A DNA stretch of 64,000 nt from Pandoraea communis (GTDB lineage Bacteria; Pseudomonadota; Gammaproteobacteria; Burkholderiales; Burkholderiaceae). The stretch is taken from assembly GCF_902459745.1 (NCBI RefSeq), contig NZ_CABPSJ010000002.1:186001-250000 (forward strand), given 5' to 3'. Positions 45,401-53,740 of the stretch are shown here, piece by piece (the stretch's first letter is position 1; each line of letters opens with the position of its first letter). The position numbers and the translations under genes are program-made. Below the pieces are notes generated by a model. That model saw only the letters and a program-made list of their open reading frames with translations, made no database searches and was not told where the DNA came from.

Positions 45401-45664
45401 AGCCGTCTGCGTCTGCGCCCGATTCTGATGACGTCCATCGCGTTCATCATGGGTGTGGTGCCGCTGGTGACGTCGAGCGGTGCCGGTTCGGAAATGCGTC
45501 ATGCCATGGGCGTGGCCGTGTTCTTCGGCATGATCGGGGTGACCGGTTTCGGTCTGATCCTGACGCCGGTGTTCTACGTGCTGCTCCGCACGCTGGCAGG
45601 CAAGAAGCCGCTGCATAGTGCGCACGCGTCGACCATGCCCGCCAACGTCAAGGCCGAAGTCTGA
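42479..45664 (+). CDS. bpeF: RND multidrug efflux transporter (BpeF/CeoB-like)
   Basis: A 1061-residue inner-membrane proton/drug antiporter of the AcrB class. It starts MNISKFFIDRPIFAGVLSVI. The proton-relay Asp pair is in GIVVDDAIVVVENVERN of helix 4, and the helix 10-11 region has MVLVGLSAKNAILIVEFA. Two large periplasmic loops follow helices 1 and 7. In Burkholderia this pump exports chloramphenicol, trimethoprim, fluoroquinolones and tetracyclines. It lies 101 bases after bpeE. Confidence 0.95.
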   Translation: MNISKFFIDRPIFAGVLSVITLLAGLIAVFQLPISEYPEVVPPSVVVHAQYPGANPKVIAETVASPLEEQINGVENMLYMQSQANSDGNLTTTVTFRLGTDPDKAQQLVQNRVSQALPRLPDDVQRLGVTTIKSSPTLTMVVHLISPNDRYDMTYLRNYALINVKDRLSRIKGVGEVQLWGAGDYSMRVWLDPAKVAQRGLTASDVVKAIREQNVQVAAGVIGATPTGPNTPLQLNVNARGRLNTEEEFRDIILKTSPDGAVTHLSDVARVQLDASSYSLRSLLDNKPAVGLGINQAPGANSLQISDDVRAAMADLQKDMPPGVEYRIEYDPTQFVRSSISAVVHTLLEAIALVVLVVIVFLQTWRASIIPLLAVPVSIVGTFALLLGFGYSINALSLFGMVLAIGIVVDDAIVVVENVERNIAAGLSPKEATYQAMREVSGPIIAIALTLVAVFVPLAFMSGLTGQFYKQFAMTIAISTVISAFNSLTLSPAMAALLLKDHHAKPDWLTRQMNRYLGGFFGAFNRVFHRGSEKYGHGVTRVIGRKAVMMAIFAVLLGVTVLLGKVVPGGFVPAQDKEYLIAFAQLPNGASLDRTETVIRDMSAIALKTPGVKSAIAFPGLSVNGFTNSSSAGIVFVTLKPFSERKDKSLSAAAIAAKLNGEYSKNKDSFIAVFPPPPVLGLGTLGGFKLQVEDRGALGYEALNDATQAFIKKASQTKELGPTFSSYQINVPQLNVDLDRVKAKQLGVPITDVFDTMQIYLGSLYVNDFNKFGRVYQVRVQADAPFRAHANDIGLLKTRNGNGDMVPLSSLVKVSPTYGPEMVVRYNGYTAADINGGPAPGYSSGQAQAAVERIAAETLPRGVKFEWTDLTYQQILAGDSALWVFPISVLLVFLVLAAQYESLTLPLAVIMIVPMSIMSALFGVWLTRGDNNIFTQIGLMVLVGLSAKNAILIVEFARELEMQGRTAIAAAIEASRLRLRPILMTSIAFIMGVVPLVTSSGAGSEMRHAMGVAVFFGMIGVTGFGLILTPVFYVLLRTLAGKKPLHSAHASTMPANVKAEV

Positions 45665-45676
45665 AGGATGCCAATC

Positions 45677-47236
45677 ATGCAATCGCAATGGATGAAACGC
45701 AGTCTGGGTGTCTCGGGCCTGCTCGCCACCCTGCTGGTGGTGGCGGGCTGCTCGATGGCCCCCACGTACGAAGTGCCGACGGTGACCGACAAAGGCACAC
45801 CGACGGCCTTCAAGGAAGCCACACTCCCGGCCAGTGAAGCCGGGACCTGGAAGACCGCCGAGCCCTCCGAGGCCATGGCGCGCGGCGAATGGTGGAAGGT
45901 GTTCGGCGACGCCACGCTCGACCAGCTCGAAGCAGACGCGCTGTCCGCCAACCAGAACCTGAAGGCCGCCGCCGCCCGCGTGCAGCAAGCGCGCGGTGTG
46001 CAGCGTCAGGCCCGTGCCGCCCTTTTCCCGACGCTCGACGCCGGGTTCGGTCCCACGCGTCAGAAGGTCTCGCCGGCCTCGCAGCTTCAGCCGGACGGCA
46101 CGAATATCGCGCCGTTCACCCTGTGGCGGGCGCAAGCGAGCGTCGGCTACGAAGTCGATCTGTTCGGGCGCGTGTCGGATAACGTCGCTGCCGCCCGTGC
46201 AGACGCCGAGCAAAGCGAAGCGCTGTACCACTCGGTGCAGCTCGCGCTGCAAGCCGACGTCGCGCAGAACTACTTCAACCTGCGCGAACTCGATGCCGAA
46301 CAGGCGCTGTACACGCAGACGGTAACGCTGCGCGAAGAGGCCCTCAAGCTGGTGCAACGACGCTTTACCGAAGGCGATATCGGCGAGTTGGACGTGGCAC
46401 GCGCCAAGGCCGAACTGGCCACGGCGCAATCCGACGCATTGGCCGTCGCCCGCCTGCGCGCAGCGTCTGAACACAGCCTGGCCATCCTGCTCGGCAAGAC
46501 GCCGGCGGAATTCACGTTCGCGCCGTCGCCGCTCGTGCCTGTCGCGGTGCGCATTCCCGCAGGACTGCCGTCGGCGTTGCTCGAACGGCGTCCGGATATC
46601 GCAGCGGCCGAACGGGCGATGGCCGCCGCGAACGCGCGCATCGGCGTTGCGAAAGCGGCGTTCTTCCCGTCGCTCTCGCTGACCGGCTCGGGCGGTTTCG
46701 AGGCCGCCACCCTGGGCGACCTGTTCAACTGGTCGAGCCGTACGTTCTTGCTGGGTCCGGTGGTCGGCGGCCTGCTCTCGATGCCGATCTTCGACGGCGG
46801 TGCACGCAGCGGCAATCTGTCGCGTGCCCGTGCTCAGTACGAAGAGGACGTGGCGAACTACCGTCAACAGGTGCTCGTGGCGTTCCAGGAAGTCGAAGAC
46901 AACCTGTCGAACCTGCGTCTGCTTGCGGCACAAACGCGCGCCCAGGATGACGCCGTGAAATCGTCGAACCGTGCCGCGCAACTTTCGCGCACGCAGTATC
47001 AGGAGGGCTCGATTGCTTACCTAGACGTCATCGATGCCGAGCGCACAGTGCTGCAGTCGCAACGCAGCGCCGTCCAGCTTGCGGGTGCGCAAGCCGTGTC
47101 GACCGTCAACCTGATCCGCGCCCTCGGCGGCGGCTGGGGGGGGGTGCCGGCGGCCAACGCGCCGGCGACGCCTGCTCCCGCTGCGGCGGCCGCGGCAGCC
47201 ACGCCCGGCAGCAATGCCACCGTGGCCGCACGCTGA
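45677..47236 (+). CDS. oprC: RND efflux outer-membrane lipoprotein channel (OprC/OpcM-like)
   Basis: A 519-residue TolC-class channel with a lipoprotein signal peptide ending in the lipobox VVAGC. Two outer membrane efflux repeats follow (YEVDLFGRVSDNVAAARADA; LLERRPDIAAAERAMAAANA). The C-terminus is an Ala/Pro-rich tail. I prefer ATG 45677 because GAAGG lies 9 bases upstream; ATG 45668 directly abuts that site. It begins about 12 bases after the bpeF stop and ends the operon. Confidence 0.93.
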   Translation: MQSQWMKRSLGVSGLLATLLVVAGCSMAPTYEVPTVTDKGTPTAFKEATLPASEAGTWKTAEPSEAMARGEWWKVFGDATLDQLEADALSANQNLKAAAARVQQARGVQRQARAALFPTLDAGFGPTRQKVSPASQLQPDGTNIAPFTLWRAQASVGYEVDLFGRVSDNVAAARADAEQSEALYHSVQLALQADVAQNYFNLRELDAEQALYTQTVTLREEALKLVQRRFTEGDIGELDVARAKAELATAQSDALAVARLRAASEHSLAILLGKTPAEFTFAPSPLVPVAVRIPAGLPSALLERRPDIAAAERAMAAANARIGVAKAAFFPSLSLTGSGGFEAATLGDLFNWSSRTFLLGPVVGGLLSMPIFDGGARSGNLSRARAQYEEDVANYRQQVLVAFQEVEDNLSNLRLLAAQTRAQDDAVKSSNRAAQLSRTQYQEGSIAYLDVIDAERTVLQSQRSAVQLAGAQAVSTVNLIRALGGGWGGVPAANAPATPAPAAAAAAATPGSNATVAAR

Positions 47237-47465
47237 TTGGCATCAACGTAACTCGATAGAACGTCGGCAAGACAGGCGTGACGCGCTCGAAGTACCGGGC
47301 CGTCACGCAGCATCGGACGCATCGAACCGGCGGCCGCACTCGTGTCCCCCAAGACGAGTGGCGCGCCGACCCGCCCCCGACGTGCGCCAAGCACGCCGCC
47401 GGTTTCGATGCACCCGGTCATCGGTTGGTAAGTACTGGAAAGGTTTCTTCCCTGCGTCCCTGCTC

Positions 47466-47507
47466 GCCCGGCGCATGCCTGAATTGGCATGGCCGGGCAT
47501 TTTTTTA
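47466..47507 (+). terminator. Strong terminator of the efflux operon
   Basis: GCCCGGC-g-CATGCC, loop, GGCATG-GCCGGGC, then AT and seven T. It lies 230 bases after the oprC stop. The stretch 47237-47465 between them holds no gene I can support, so it is either a long 3' untranslated region or carries an RNA. Confidence 0.9.
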
Positions 47508-47732
47508 TCGCCGAGATGGCAGGACGGACAGACGGTTCCCACTTTCACCAAACATCGCTCCCCCCCGTGCCCCCCTCGTTTGAAACCCGCCGGACTTTTC
47601 CTCAGCAAGTCCCGCGCCTTTGACGTCTCGTTTTCCTTGATTTGGTGCATCATTTCGCCGCAACCTGCGTGCCCTCGATGATTTCGCTGCGCCGCAGCAT
47701 TAAAATCACGCCCTCCTGCCCCCCAATCCATC

Positions 47733-47747
47733 GATATACGATATATC
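47733..47747. promoter_or_regulatory. AT-rich perfect palindrome upstream of the HPP-CBS gene
   Basis: GATATA-CGA-TATATC in GC-rich surroundings, 58 bases before the start at 47805. Candidate operator; the upstream 225 bases back to the efflux terminator hold no gene. Confidence 0.4.
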
Positions 47748-47804
47748 ATGCGCAAAATATCAAGACGTCGCCACCAATCGGTGCGGCCGATGGAGAGGGA
47801 CGAC

Positions 47805-48926
47805 ATGGCAGTGACTCGACGGGACGTGAGGGATTGGCTGGCCGGTTTTCTGCCTGCCGTGGTGGCCGTACATTGGAAAGAACGACTTCGCGCGGGCGTC
47901 GGCGCACTGTGCGGCATCGCGCTGACCGGTGGCCTGACGCTCTGGATGCTCGGCCCGGCCACCTACGTCCCCTGGCTGGTGGCGCCGATGGGCGCCTCTG
48001 CCGTGCTGCTCTTCGGCGTACCTGCCAGTCCCCTCGCCCAGCCCTGGTCGATTCTCGGTGGCAATCTGGTGGCGGCCTTCGTCGGCGTGACGTGCGCGAC
48101 GTTCATCCCATCGCCTGTCGTGGCAGCCGCCACGGCGGTCGGCGTCTCCATTGCGTTGATGTTTACGTTGCGCTGCGTGCATCCGCCGTCGGGCGCCGTC
48201 GCGCTGACCGCAGTGCTTGGCGGCCCGGCCGTTCACTCGCTCGGCTACGGCTTCGTGCTCGAGCCGATTGCGCTGCAGTCGGTGCTACTGCTAGGCGCCG
48301 CCATCGGATATCACGCCCTCACCGGTCATCGCTATCCCCATGCCGTTCGCGCACAAGCCCCCGCCCGACGGGTCAATGCCGCAGCCATTCCCGTCACGAC
48401 TGCCGATGCGGAAAAAGCGCTCGCCCGTCACAGCGAAATGCTCGACATTTCCGCCGAAGATCTGGCCAGCCTGCTGCGCGATACGCAACGCGAAGCTTAT
48501 GCGCGACGCGCCCGCGAGCTGACCTGCGCCGATGTCATGTCGGCACCGCTGGCGAAGGTTCGGGCCACTGACGAAGCGCCTGCGGCATGGCGTCTGTTGC
48601 AACGTCACGGACTCGAAGCCCTGCCGGTCGTTGACGGCGACGCACGCGTGATCGGGCTGGTAACGCGGCATGCCCTTCATACGCGTCGCGCGCAACGTCA
48701 GCGTTGGCCGCGATTCGGCGTCGCGATCGGTGCGGGACAACGCCCGGCAGTGCGCGATCTCATGCAGGGAAATCTGAAAACCGCCACGGCCAGCATGCCG
48801 CTCTCGGAACTGCTGCCGCTGCTCATGATGCAACGGCACGGCACACTGCCCGTGCTGGACGACGCGGCAAGACTCATCGGTGTGGTCACGCATGCCGAAG
48901 TCCTCCGCAAGGTCATGGCGGCCTGA
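47805..48926 (+). CDS. HPP-family membrane protein with CBS-domain pair
   Basis: A 373-residue protein. The HPP domain (about 25-175) has four to five helices and the motif CVHPPSGAVALTAVLGG that names the family; TYVPWLVAPMGASAVLLFG precedes it. Residues 240-373 hold two CBS domains (CADVMSAPLAKVRATDEAP and RDLMQGNLKTATASMPLSEL), which usually sense adenine nucleotides. Some HPP proteins transport nitrite; the substrate here is not known. The ATG at 47805 follows GGAGAGGGACGAC. Confidence 0.88.
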   Translation: MAVTRRDVRDWLAGFLPAVVAVHWKERLRAGVGALCGIALTGGLTLWMLGPATYVPWLVAPMGASAVLLFGVPASPLAQPWSILGGNLVAAFVGVTCATFIPSPVVAAATAVGVSIALMFTLRCVHPPSGAVALTAVLGGPAVHSLGYGFVLEPIALQSVLLLGAAIGYHALTGHRYPHAVRAQAPARRVNAAAIPVTTADAEKALARHSEMLDISAEDLASLLRDTQREAYARRARELTCADVMSAPLAKVRATDEAPAAWRLLQRHGLEALPVVDGDARVIGLVTRHALHTRRAQRQRWPRFGVAIGAGQRPAVRDLMQGNLKTATASMPLSELLPLLMMQRHGTLPVLDDAARLIGVVTHAEVLRKVMAA

Positions 48927-49138
48927 CGCGTCCCCGAAGCGCCGCCCGCGATACGCATTGCGCGTCGCGGGTATCCAATCCCGCCCCTTCTTCTGCCCCT
49001 CACATCCGGCGCTCCTGGCGACACCACGCCAGCGAGTGCATTTGTCAGTCCTGAGCCGATCTGCAAGAATGGCGGCGTCGTGACGCACTCACGCCTGACA
49101 GCTTCGATCAACGAAGCGATATTCGCTCAAGGGGAAAC

Positions 49139-49966
49139 ATGGAACCGATTACGTTCAAGCAGTGTTTCAAAGGAGCATGGCGCGACGGCTTCAACGCATT
49201 ACGCAATCGTCCTTTGCTATGTCTGACAATTGCCATCGTCCTGCTCGTCACGTCGGCGCTTGGCGTCTCATTCAAGCAACTCGCGCTCACGGCGGCGCAA
49301 ACCGGCGAACCCGCCGTCTTCCGGCTGCGCCTTGCGCTCATGTCATTCGGTGTGGTGCTCGTGAACATCGTGACGTTTTCCGTACTCGCCGTCCATGTGG
49401 TGCGTTACACAGTTCTCGGCCCCGACGCTGCGCGGCAAGCCCATTGGTATGGGCGCGATCTCTGGCGCTACCTCTGGACGTCGATCCAGATCTGCGTCAG
49501 CCTCGCCGTGGTGTGGTTCATTGCGGCTTTCTGCGTCGCATTCGCCTTGCGTGCGGCGGGACGCAGCGATTCCTATGCAGCGCTCAGCACGTTTTTCGTT
49601 CTGTTGATGTGCGCGTTAGGCTTCGTGCTGATTCGCGTGTCGCTGATCTTTCCGCAGATTGGTGCGGGACGCAGCAAGCGCTGGCGCGCGGCGTGGCAAG
49701 ACTCTCGCGGGCACTTCTGGGTGATGTTCGGCACGACGCTCGGCACCATCCTGCCATTGATCATTGCCGGTGTGATCGTGACGATTCTGTTCGCGGTGGT
49801 TCTGCACTTCAGCCCGGCGGCCACGACCGTCGTGCTCGGCACGCTGATCCTGCAAACGGCGCTCTCCATCGCGTGGGTCGCGGTCGCCACCAGCGTTTCC
49901 GGCTGGCTGTACCACCGCTTCGCCGACCATCTGCTAACGCTCGACGACGCGCCGGACGATGTCTGA
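49139..49966 (+). CDS. Polytopic membrane protein of unknown function
   Basis: A 275-residue protein with about six hydrophobic segments (LLCLTIAIVLLVTSALGV; LMSFGVVLVNIVTFSVLAVH; ICVSLAVVWFIAAFCVAFAL; FFVLLMCALGFVLI; two more near 215-260). AAGGGGAAAC precedes the ATG. It resembles generic inner-membrane proteins without a motif I can name. It stands alone, convergent with map. Confidence 0.75.
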   Translation: MEPITFKQCFKGAWRDGFNALRNRPLLCLTIAIVLLVTSALGVSFKQLALTAAQTGEPAVFRLRLALMSFGVVLVNIVTFSVLAVHVVRYTVLGPDAARQAHWYGRDLWRYLWTSIQICVSLAVVWFIAAFCVAFALRAAGRSDSYAALSTFFVLLMCALGFVLIRVSLIFPQIGAGRSKRWRAAWQDSRGHFWVMFGTTLGTILPLIIAGVIVTILFAVVLHFSPAATTVVLGTLILQTALSIAWVAVATSVSGWLYHRFADHLLTLDDAPDDV

Positions 49967-50001
49967 GGCGCGAACACCGCGCCCCAGTGCATCCTTCGAA
50001 A

Positions 50002-50832
50002 TCAGGCGGCGTTGGCGGTGGCCGCGCTGCTTTCAAGCGTGCCGAAGCGGGCGTATTCACCCAGGCCGTCTGGCCATTGGGTGAGAACCTCGAAGCCCGT
50101 CTCGGTGACGGTCACCATGTGCTCCCACTGCGCCGACAACGAGCGGTCGCGGGTCACCACAGTCCAGCCGTCCGCCAGTTGCCTCGTATCCGGTTTGCCG
50201 ACATTGACCATCGGCTCGATGGTGAAGATCATGCCCGGCCGCAGTGTGAGCCCCGTGCCCGGACGTCCGTAGTGCAACACTTGCGGATCGTCGTGGTACG
50301 TGGTGCCGATACCGTGCCCGCAATAGTCGCGCACGATGCTGAAGCCTTCCCGGTGTGCCACGGACTGAATCGCATAACCAACGTCACCGAGCGTTGCGCC
50401 GGGGCGCACCGCACGAATGCCCGCGAGCATCGCTTCGTAAGTCGTGTCGACCAGACGCTTGGCGAGAATACTTGGCTTGCCAGCGTAGTACATGCGGCTC
50501 GTGTCGCCGAACCAGCCATCCTTGATGAGACCAACGTCGATGTTCACGATATCGCCGTCATGCAGCTTCTTTTCACCGGGAATGCCGTGGCAGACAACGT
50601 GGTTTACCGATGCGCACACCGTCTTCGGATAGCCGTGATAGCCGATGTTCGCGGGGACCGCCTTCAGTTCGTTCACGATAAAGTCGTGGCAGAGGCGATC
50701 GAGTTCATCGGTCGTGACGCCCGGCTTGACGTGCTCGCTGAGCATCGCGAGCACCTGTGCAGCCATTTCACCTGCGCGACGCGACGAGGCGATTTCTTCT
50801 TTCGAGTGAATAACAACGTGTTCGCGCACCAT
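50002..50832 (-). CDS. map: Type I methionine aminopeptidase, coupled to a ParD-like gene
   Basis: A 276-residue metallo-aminopeptidase that removes N-terminal Met. Metal ligands are visible: DIVNIDVGLIKDGWFGDTSR with two Asp, CGHGIGTTYHDDPQV with His, and the Glu of FTIEPMVNVG. It has the usual ASVNHVVCHGIPGEK. The start overlaps the stop of the upstream gene as TAATG. Genomes of this group usually carry another map beside rpsB, so this is probably a second copy; that is inference. Confidence 0.94.
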   Translation of the reverse strand: MVREHVVIHSKEEIASSRRAGEMAAQVLAMLSEHVKPGVTTDELDRLCHDFIVNELKAVPANIGYHGYPKTVCASVNHVVCHGIPGEKKLHDGDIVNIDVGLIKDGWFGDTSRMYYAGKPSILAKRLVDTTYEAMLAGIRAVRPGATLGDVGYAIQSVAHREGFSIVRDYCGHGIGTTYHDDPQVLHYGRPGTGLTLRPGMIFTIEPMVNVGKPDTRQLADGWTVVTRDRSLSAQWEHMVTVTETGFEVLTQWPDGLGEYARFGTLESSAATANAA

Positions 50833-51086
50833 TACGCCACCTTGTTGAATACGGTGACAGGAGCACCGGTTGCCGGGGGAGCGATGGCACCGGCCTCACC
50901 GGCCGATGCCGCATCGGATTCGATAAGCTTGCGGCAAATTTCGCCATAGCTCAGCGAGGGATTCAGTTCGGCGAGCATGCCGACACGCAGCCAATGCTCG
51001 GCTTGCGCGTTGATCGAGCGACTGAGCGCGCCACTGGTATTGCGCAGCGCCTCATGCATTTGCTCCGATATCTTGACGATACCCAT
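50832..51086 (-). CDS. ParD-like (antitoxin-fold) protein
   Basis: An 84-residue protein. MGIVKISEQMHEALRNTSGA then LSRSINAQAEHWLRVG is a ribbon-helix-helix type fold like ParD. The C-terminal 25 residues are Ala/Pro/Gly-rich and flexible. No ParE toxin is present; its partner is map, with overlapping stop and start. The upstream 90 bases (51087-51180) are AT-rich and contain TATATATAAAGG- and GATAATATACG-like stretches that may hold an autoregulated promoter. Confidence 0.8.
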   Translation of the reverse strand: MGIVKISEQMHEALRNTSGALSRSINAQAEHWLRVGMLAELNPSLSYGEICRKLIESDAASAGEAGAIAPPATGAPVTVFNKVA

Positions 51087-51205
51087 GTTGCGGACCTTTA
51101 TATATGAAATGACTACAAAACGTATATTATCAGACTCACGCGGACTTGTCTCGTCTAATCGTCATTGAGAGATAACCCGGATGTCATGGTGGCGCACAGG
51201 CAGTC

Positions 51206-51970
51206 ATGCGCGAGACGGCAATTGTCGCCGGCACGCAACCGGGGGCGGTTCGATTATCATCATGCCGCTGGGCGCTGCACGACAGCCCCATAGCGGCGTT
51301 CGACTTGCTCAAGATTGTCGAACTCGAGGACAGCATGTTCCCCGGTCGCTATGCACCGTGGGTCTATCCCCCGACGTTCCAGTTACTGGTCTACCCACTC
51401 GCCCTGCTCCCTTACGCCCTGTCTTACGTAAGCTCTTGCGTCGTAGGCATCCCCCTCTGGATCAAGTGCTTCGAGGCGGCATCGTGGTTCAACGCGACTG
51501 TCACCGAAAACACCTCGGGCGGCGTCGTGCGGGCGATGCCATCGGTGTTCGCCACCGTCAGGCGCCTCGGGGGCAGCGGACCCGTGGCGTATGCCGTACA
51601 TGCCGCCGTTGCCATCCCCGTCACGCTCGTGACGCTCCGGCTCTGGACCCGCAGCGCTCGCTTCGAAGTCAAGGCAGCGGCCGCGGTCATTGCTACGCTG
51701 ATGATCCAGCCGTACATCCTTCATTACGATCTGGCGTGGCTGCTGTTGCCGATCGTCTATCTTTGCCACGACCGGGCAACTCGAGACGCATGGACGAACC
51801 GCGAACCTGCCATCGTCTGCCTCGCCTAGTGTCTTCCATTGCTATCGCTGCTGCCGTCATACTTCCCCGCGATATTGCAACCGGGCGTTCTCGTGCTGCC
51901 GGCCCTGTTCGTTGTCACGATCGCGCCCCCCGCATATCGCGGGCTTTTCGCCCGTCGGGCTCGATGGACA
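51206..51970 (+). pseudogene. Decayed GT87 (DUF2029) glycosyltransferase
   Basis: The translation carries AAFDLLKIVELEDSMFPGRY, then WVYPPTFQLLVYPLALLPYA, a strong match to the first part of GT87 mannosyl/arabinofuranosyl-type membrane transferases. The usual middle of roughly 130 residues is missing: the sequence jumps from the second helix to SGGVVRAMPSVFATVRRLGG, a late segment. A TAG at 51827-51829 interrupts the frame and the same frame continues with CLPLLSLLPSYFPAILQPG, where a Trp is usual. The N-terminal helix is also absent. Three separate lesions make it non-functional. Confidence 0.72.
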
Positions 51971-52076
51971 CCTCTACTGAAATGTCGATCAATTCGGAAG
52001 TTACTGAAACGCGGGTATCGGCAAAGCTGCGATGATCGAAGTGGCCCCCGGAGCACTTCAAGCGCAGGAGATCTCG

Positions 52077-52397
52077 ATGAACGATTCGCGCAATACCGAC
52101 GACGCCCCAACGAACGACACTGACATGACACCAGGCAGGCAGGATGCGGCACTGGTCATTCCCCGGTCGCTCGCCCGCGAAGGACACGTCGTCTGGTTTT
52201 ATCAGCAGAAGAAGTACCTGGGTTTCGAGTGGTGCGAGTCAAGCAAAGAAATACAAAAGCGCCACGTCGCAGATTCCGAAAACGCGATCTACTTCGATAC
52301 GTATGCGCACGCGGTGGTGTCGTCGGATCGATTGATCACCCCGAGTCTCATCCTGTATTCGCCCGGCAAGGGAAAGCCGCCAATCGTGAAAGGATGA
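52077..52397 (+). CDS. Hypothetical protein
   Basis: A 106-residue soluble protein. The ATG at 52077 has GGAGATCTCG directly upstream. The first 35 residues are acidic and polar; the core reads VVWFYQQKKYLGFEWCESSK and AHAVVSSDRLITPSLILYSP. No family recognised. Confidence 0.65.
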   Translation: MNDSRNTDDAPTNDTDMTPGRQDAALVIPRSLAREGHVVWFYQQKKYLGFEWCESSKEIQKRHVADSENAIYFDTYAHAVVSSDRLITPSLILYSPGKGKPPIVKG

Positions 52398-52696
52398 TCA
52401 TGAGTGGCAGCGCCTCGCGGTGACGACAAGCTGCGGGTGGAGGGGCATCGCGCCCCTTCGATGGCGAGTCATCGGGCAAACGAGACATTCGCTACGCGCG
52501 CCGAAAAGTATTGTTTTGTCGGTCAAATCCGCGTATAAGTAGCTGATCGAACATCAAGTCTGACTTTTATCGATCCAGCGTCGATCTCACCGATCTTTGC
52601 GAGACACTTCCGATCTCTGAATTTCTTGTTTGTCCGCCACTGGCGCTGCCCCATGCATTCCGCGATGGCTGCACGCCGGGAAAACCAGGAGTTCGC
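52398..52696 (+). other. Long leader before the cold-shock gene
   Basis: No gene. Cold-shock genes often have 5' untranslated regions of 100-200 bases that act as RNA thermosensors, and this 299-base gap fits that. I could not define a promoter with confidence. CCAGGAGTTCGC precedes the ATG. Confidence 0.35.
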
Positions 52697-52909
52697 ATGA
52701 GTACCGGAATTGTTAAGTGGTTCAACGATAGCAAAGGCTTTGGCTTCATCAAGCCGGATGACGGTGGCGACGATTTGTTCGCGCACTTTTCGGAAATTCA
52801 GCCGCAAGGACGCACTGAATTCCGAAGCCTTCAGGAAAATCAGCACGTCTCATTTGACGTCACGCGCGGCCCGAAGGGCTTGCAGGCTTCGAACATCAAG
52901 CCGACCTAA
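52697..52909 (+). CDS. Cold-shock protein (CspA family)
   Basis: A 70-residue single cold-shock domain. RNP1 is KGFGFIKP and RNP2 is DLFAHFSEI. These small beta-barrel proteins bind single-stranded RNA and melt structures. Length and sequence are standard. It is a single-gene unit with AGGAG before the ATG. Confidence 0.95.
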   Translation: MSTGIVKWFNDSKGFGFIKPDDGGDDLFAHFSEIQPQGRTEFRSLQENQHVSFDVTRGPKGLQASNIKPT

Positions 52910-52989
52910 TTAGTCCCCTTTGCGGGTTCCTTCATGTCACCGCCACTGCGTGCGTTGTGGCCGTGGGGGTTCGCACAGCCGGAGGCAGT

Positions 52990-53271
52990 ATGGCCTACGT
53001 AATCCCGTTTTACAGGGGCTTCCGCCTAGAGACGTTCGTATTCCGCCATCAAGACGCTGACTCGGTCGAGCGAAAGCACGACCGGACGTTCGGAGTATCC
53101 GTTCGAATCTCCCGAACCACGCTGGAAGATCCGACGTCGTCCACTGATCCCAAAGTGTTTCGTCTGGAGAGTCTGCCGTTCGACTCCATTGGCGAAGCGC
53201 GACGTGCGGGAAATAACTACGCGCAGTCGCTGATTGACGACATCGTCCGCGACGGGCTTGTCGAATCCTGA
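52990..53271 (+). CDS. Hypothetical protein
   Basis: A 93-residue protein (MAYVIPFYRGFRLETFVFRH...). GGAGGCAGT precedes the ATG, which is why I prefer 52990 over an upstream start. The middle SVRISRTTLEDP and the helical end AGNNYAQSLIDDIV give no known family. Confidence 0.65.
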   Translation: MAYVIPFYRGFRLETFVFRHQDADSVERKHDRTFGVSVRISRTTLEDPTSSTDPKVFRLESLPFDSIGEARRAGNNYAQSLIDDIVRDGLVES

Positions 53272-53289
53272 GCAAACTCCGAGATCGCC

Positions 53290-53484
53290 ATGGCCATCGC
53301 CCCGAACTGGTTTCTATACACCGGATACCTGCCGCCAGATAGCACCAGACTTTTCTCTGTCGCCGCCGTGGCGTATGCGATTGCATTGAGCCACAGGAGC
53401 CTTGCGACCAAACTGGCCCAGCATCGCCGAATCTCGAGATGGTTTTCCTTGTCCGGTAATGGCGAACGCAAATCGCCCAATTGA
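53290..53484 (+). CDS. Possible small hypothetical protein
   Basis: A 64-residue frame with reasonable codon use (MAIAPNWFLYTGYLPPDSTR...) but no ribosome binding site. It lies 18 bases after the previous stop, so re-initiation is possible. Basic C-terminus. Doubtful. Confidence 0.35.
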   Translation: MAIAPNWFLYTGYLPPDSTRLFSVAAVAYAIALSHRSLATKLAQHRRISRWFSLSGNGERKSPN

Positions 53485-53542
53485 GAAGCACGCTTGTCAA
53501 AGAAGGCCCTAAGGGTCCATAGAACTTTTACAGGAGCATGTC

Positions 53543-53740
53543 ATGCTCACCCTCTCGACGCAGGCCATCACCGTCGCACTTCAGCGCATCGCAGAAAAGA
53601 GCGCCAAACAGCCCTCCGATGCGGTTATCAATGCCCTTCTTGCTCGCGAACTGATCCACCGGGTCGGGAAGCATTTCGAGCCGACACAGTTTGGTCGCTC
53701 GTACTGCCGGAACGCCTATGCAGTGCGGCCGTCGTGGTGA
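53543..53740 (+). CDS. Small hypothetical protein
   Basis: A 65-residue helical protein (MLTLSTQAITVALQRIAEKS...). ACAGGAGCATGTC precedes the ATG, a good ribosome binding site. No family recognised. Confidence 0.6.
   Translation: MLTLSTQAITVALQRIAEKSAKQPSDAVINALLARELIHRVGKHFEPTQFGRSYCRNAYAVRPSW

Noticed and set aside
47642-48571. 309-codon plus frame overlapping the HPP-CBS gene
   Set aside because: Out of frame with the recognisable HPP and CBS motifs; composition is Arg-rich shadow.
50832-51086. Classical ParDE toxin-antitoxin module
   Set aside because: No ParE-type toxin frame lies on either side; the coupled gene is map.
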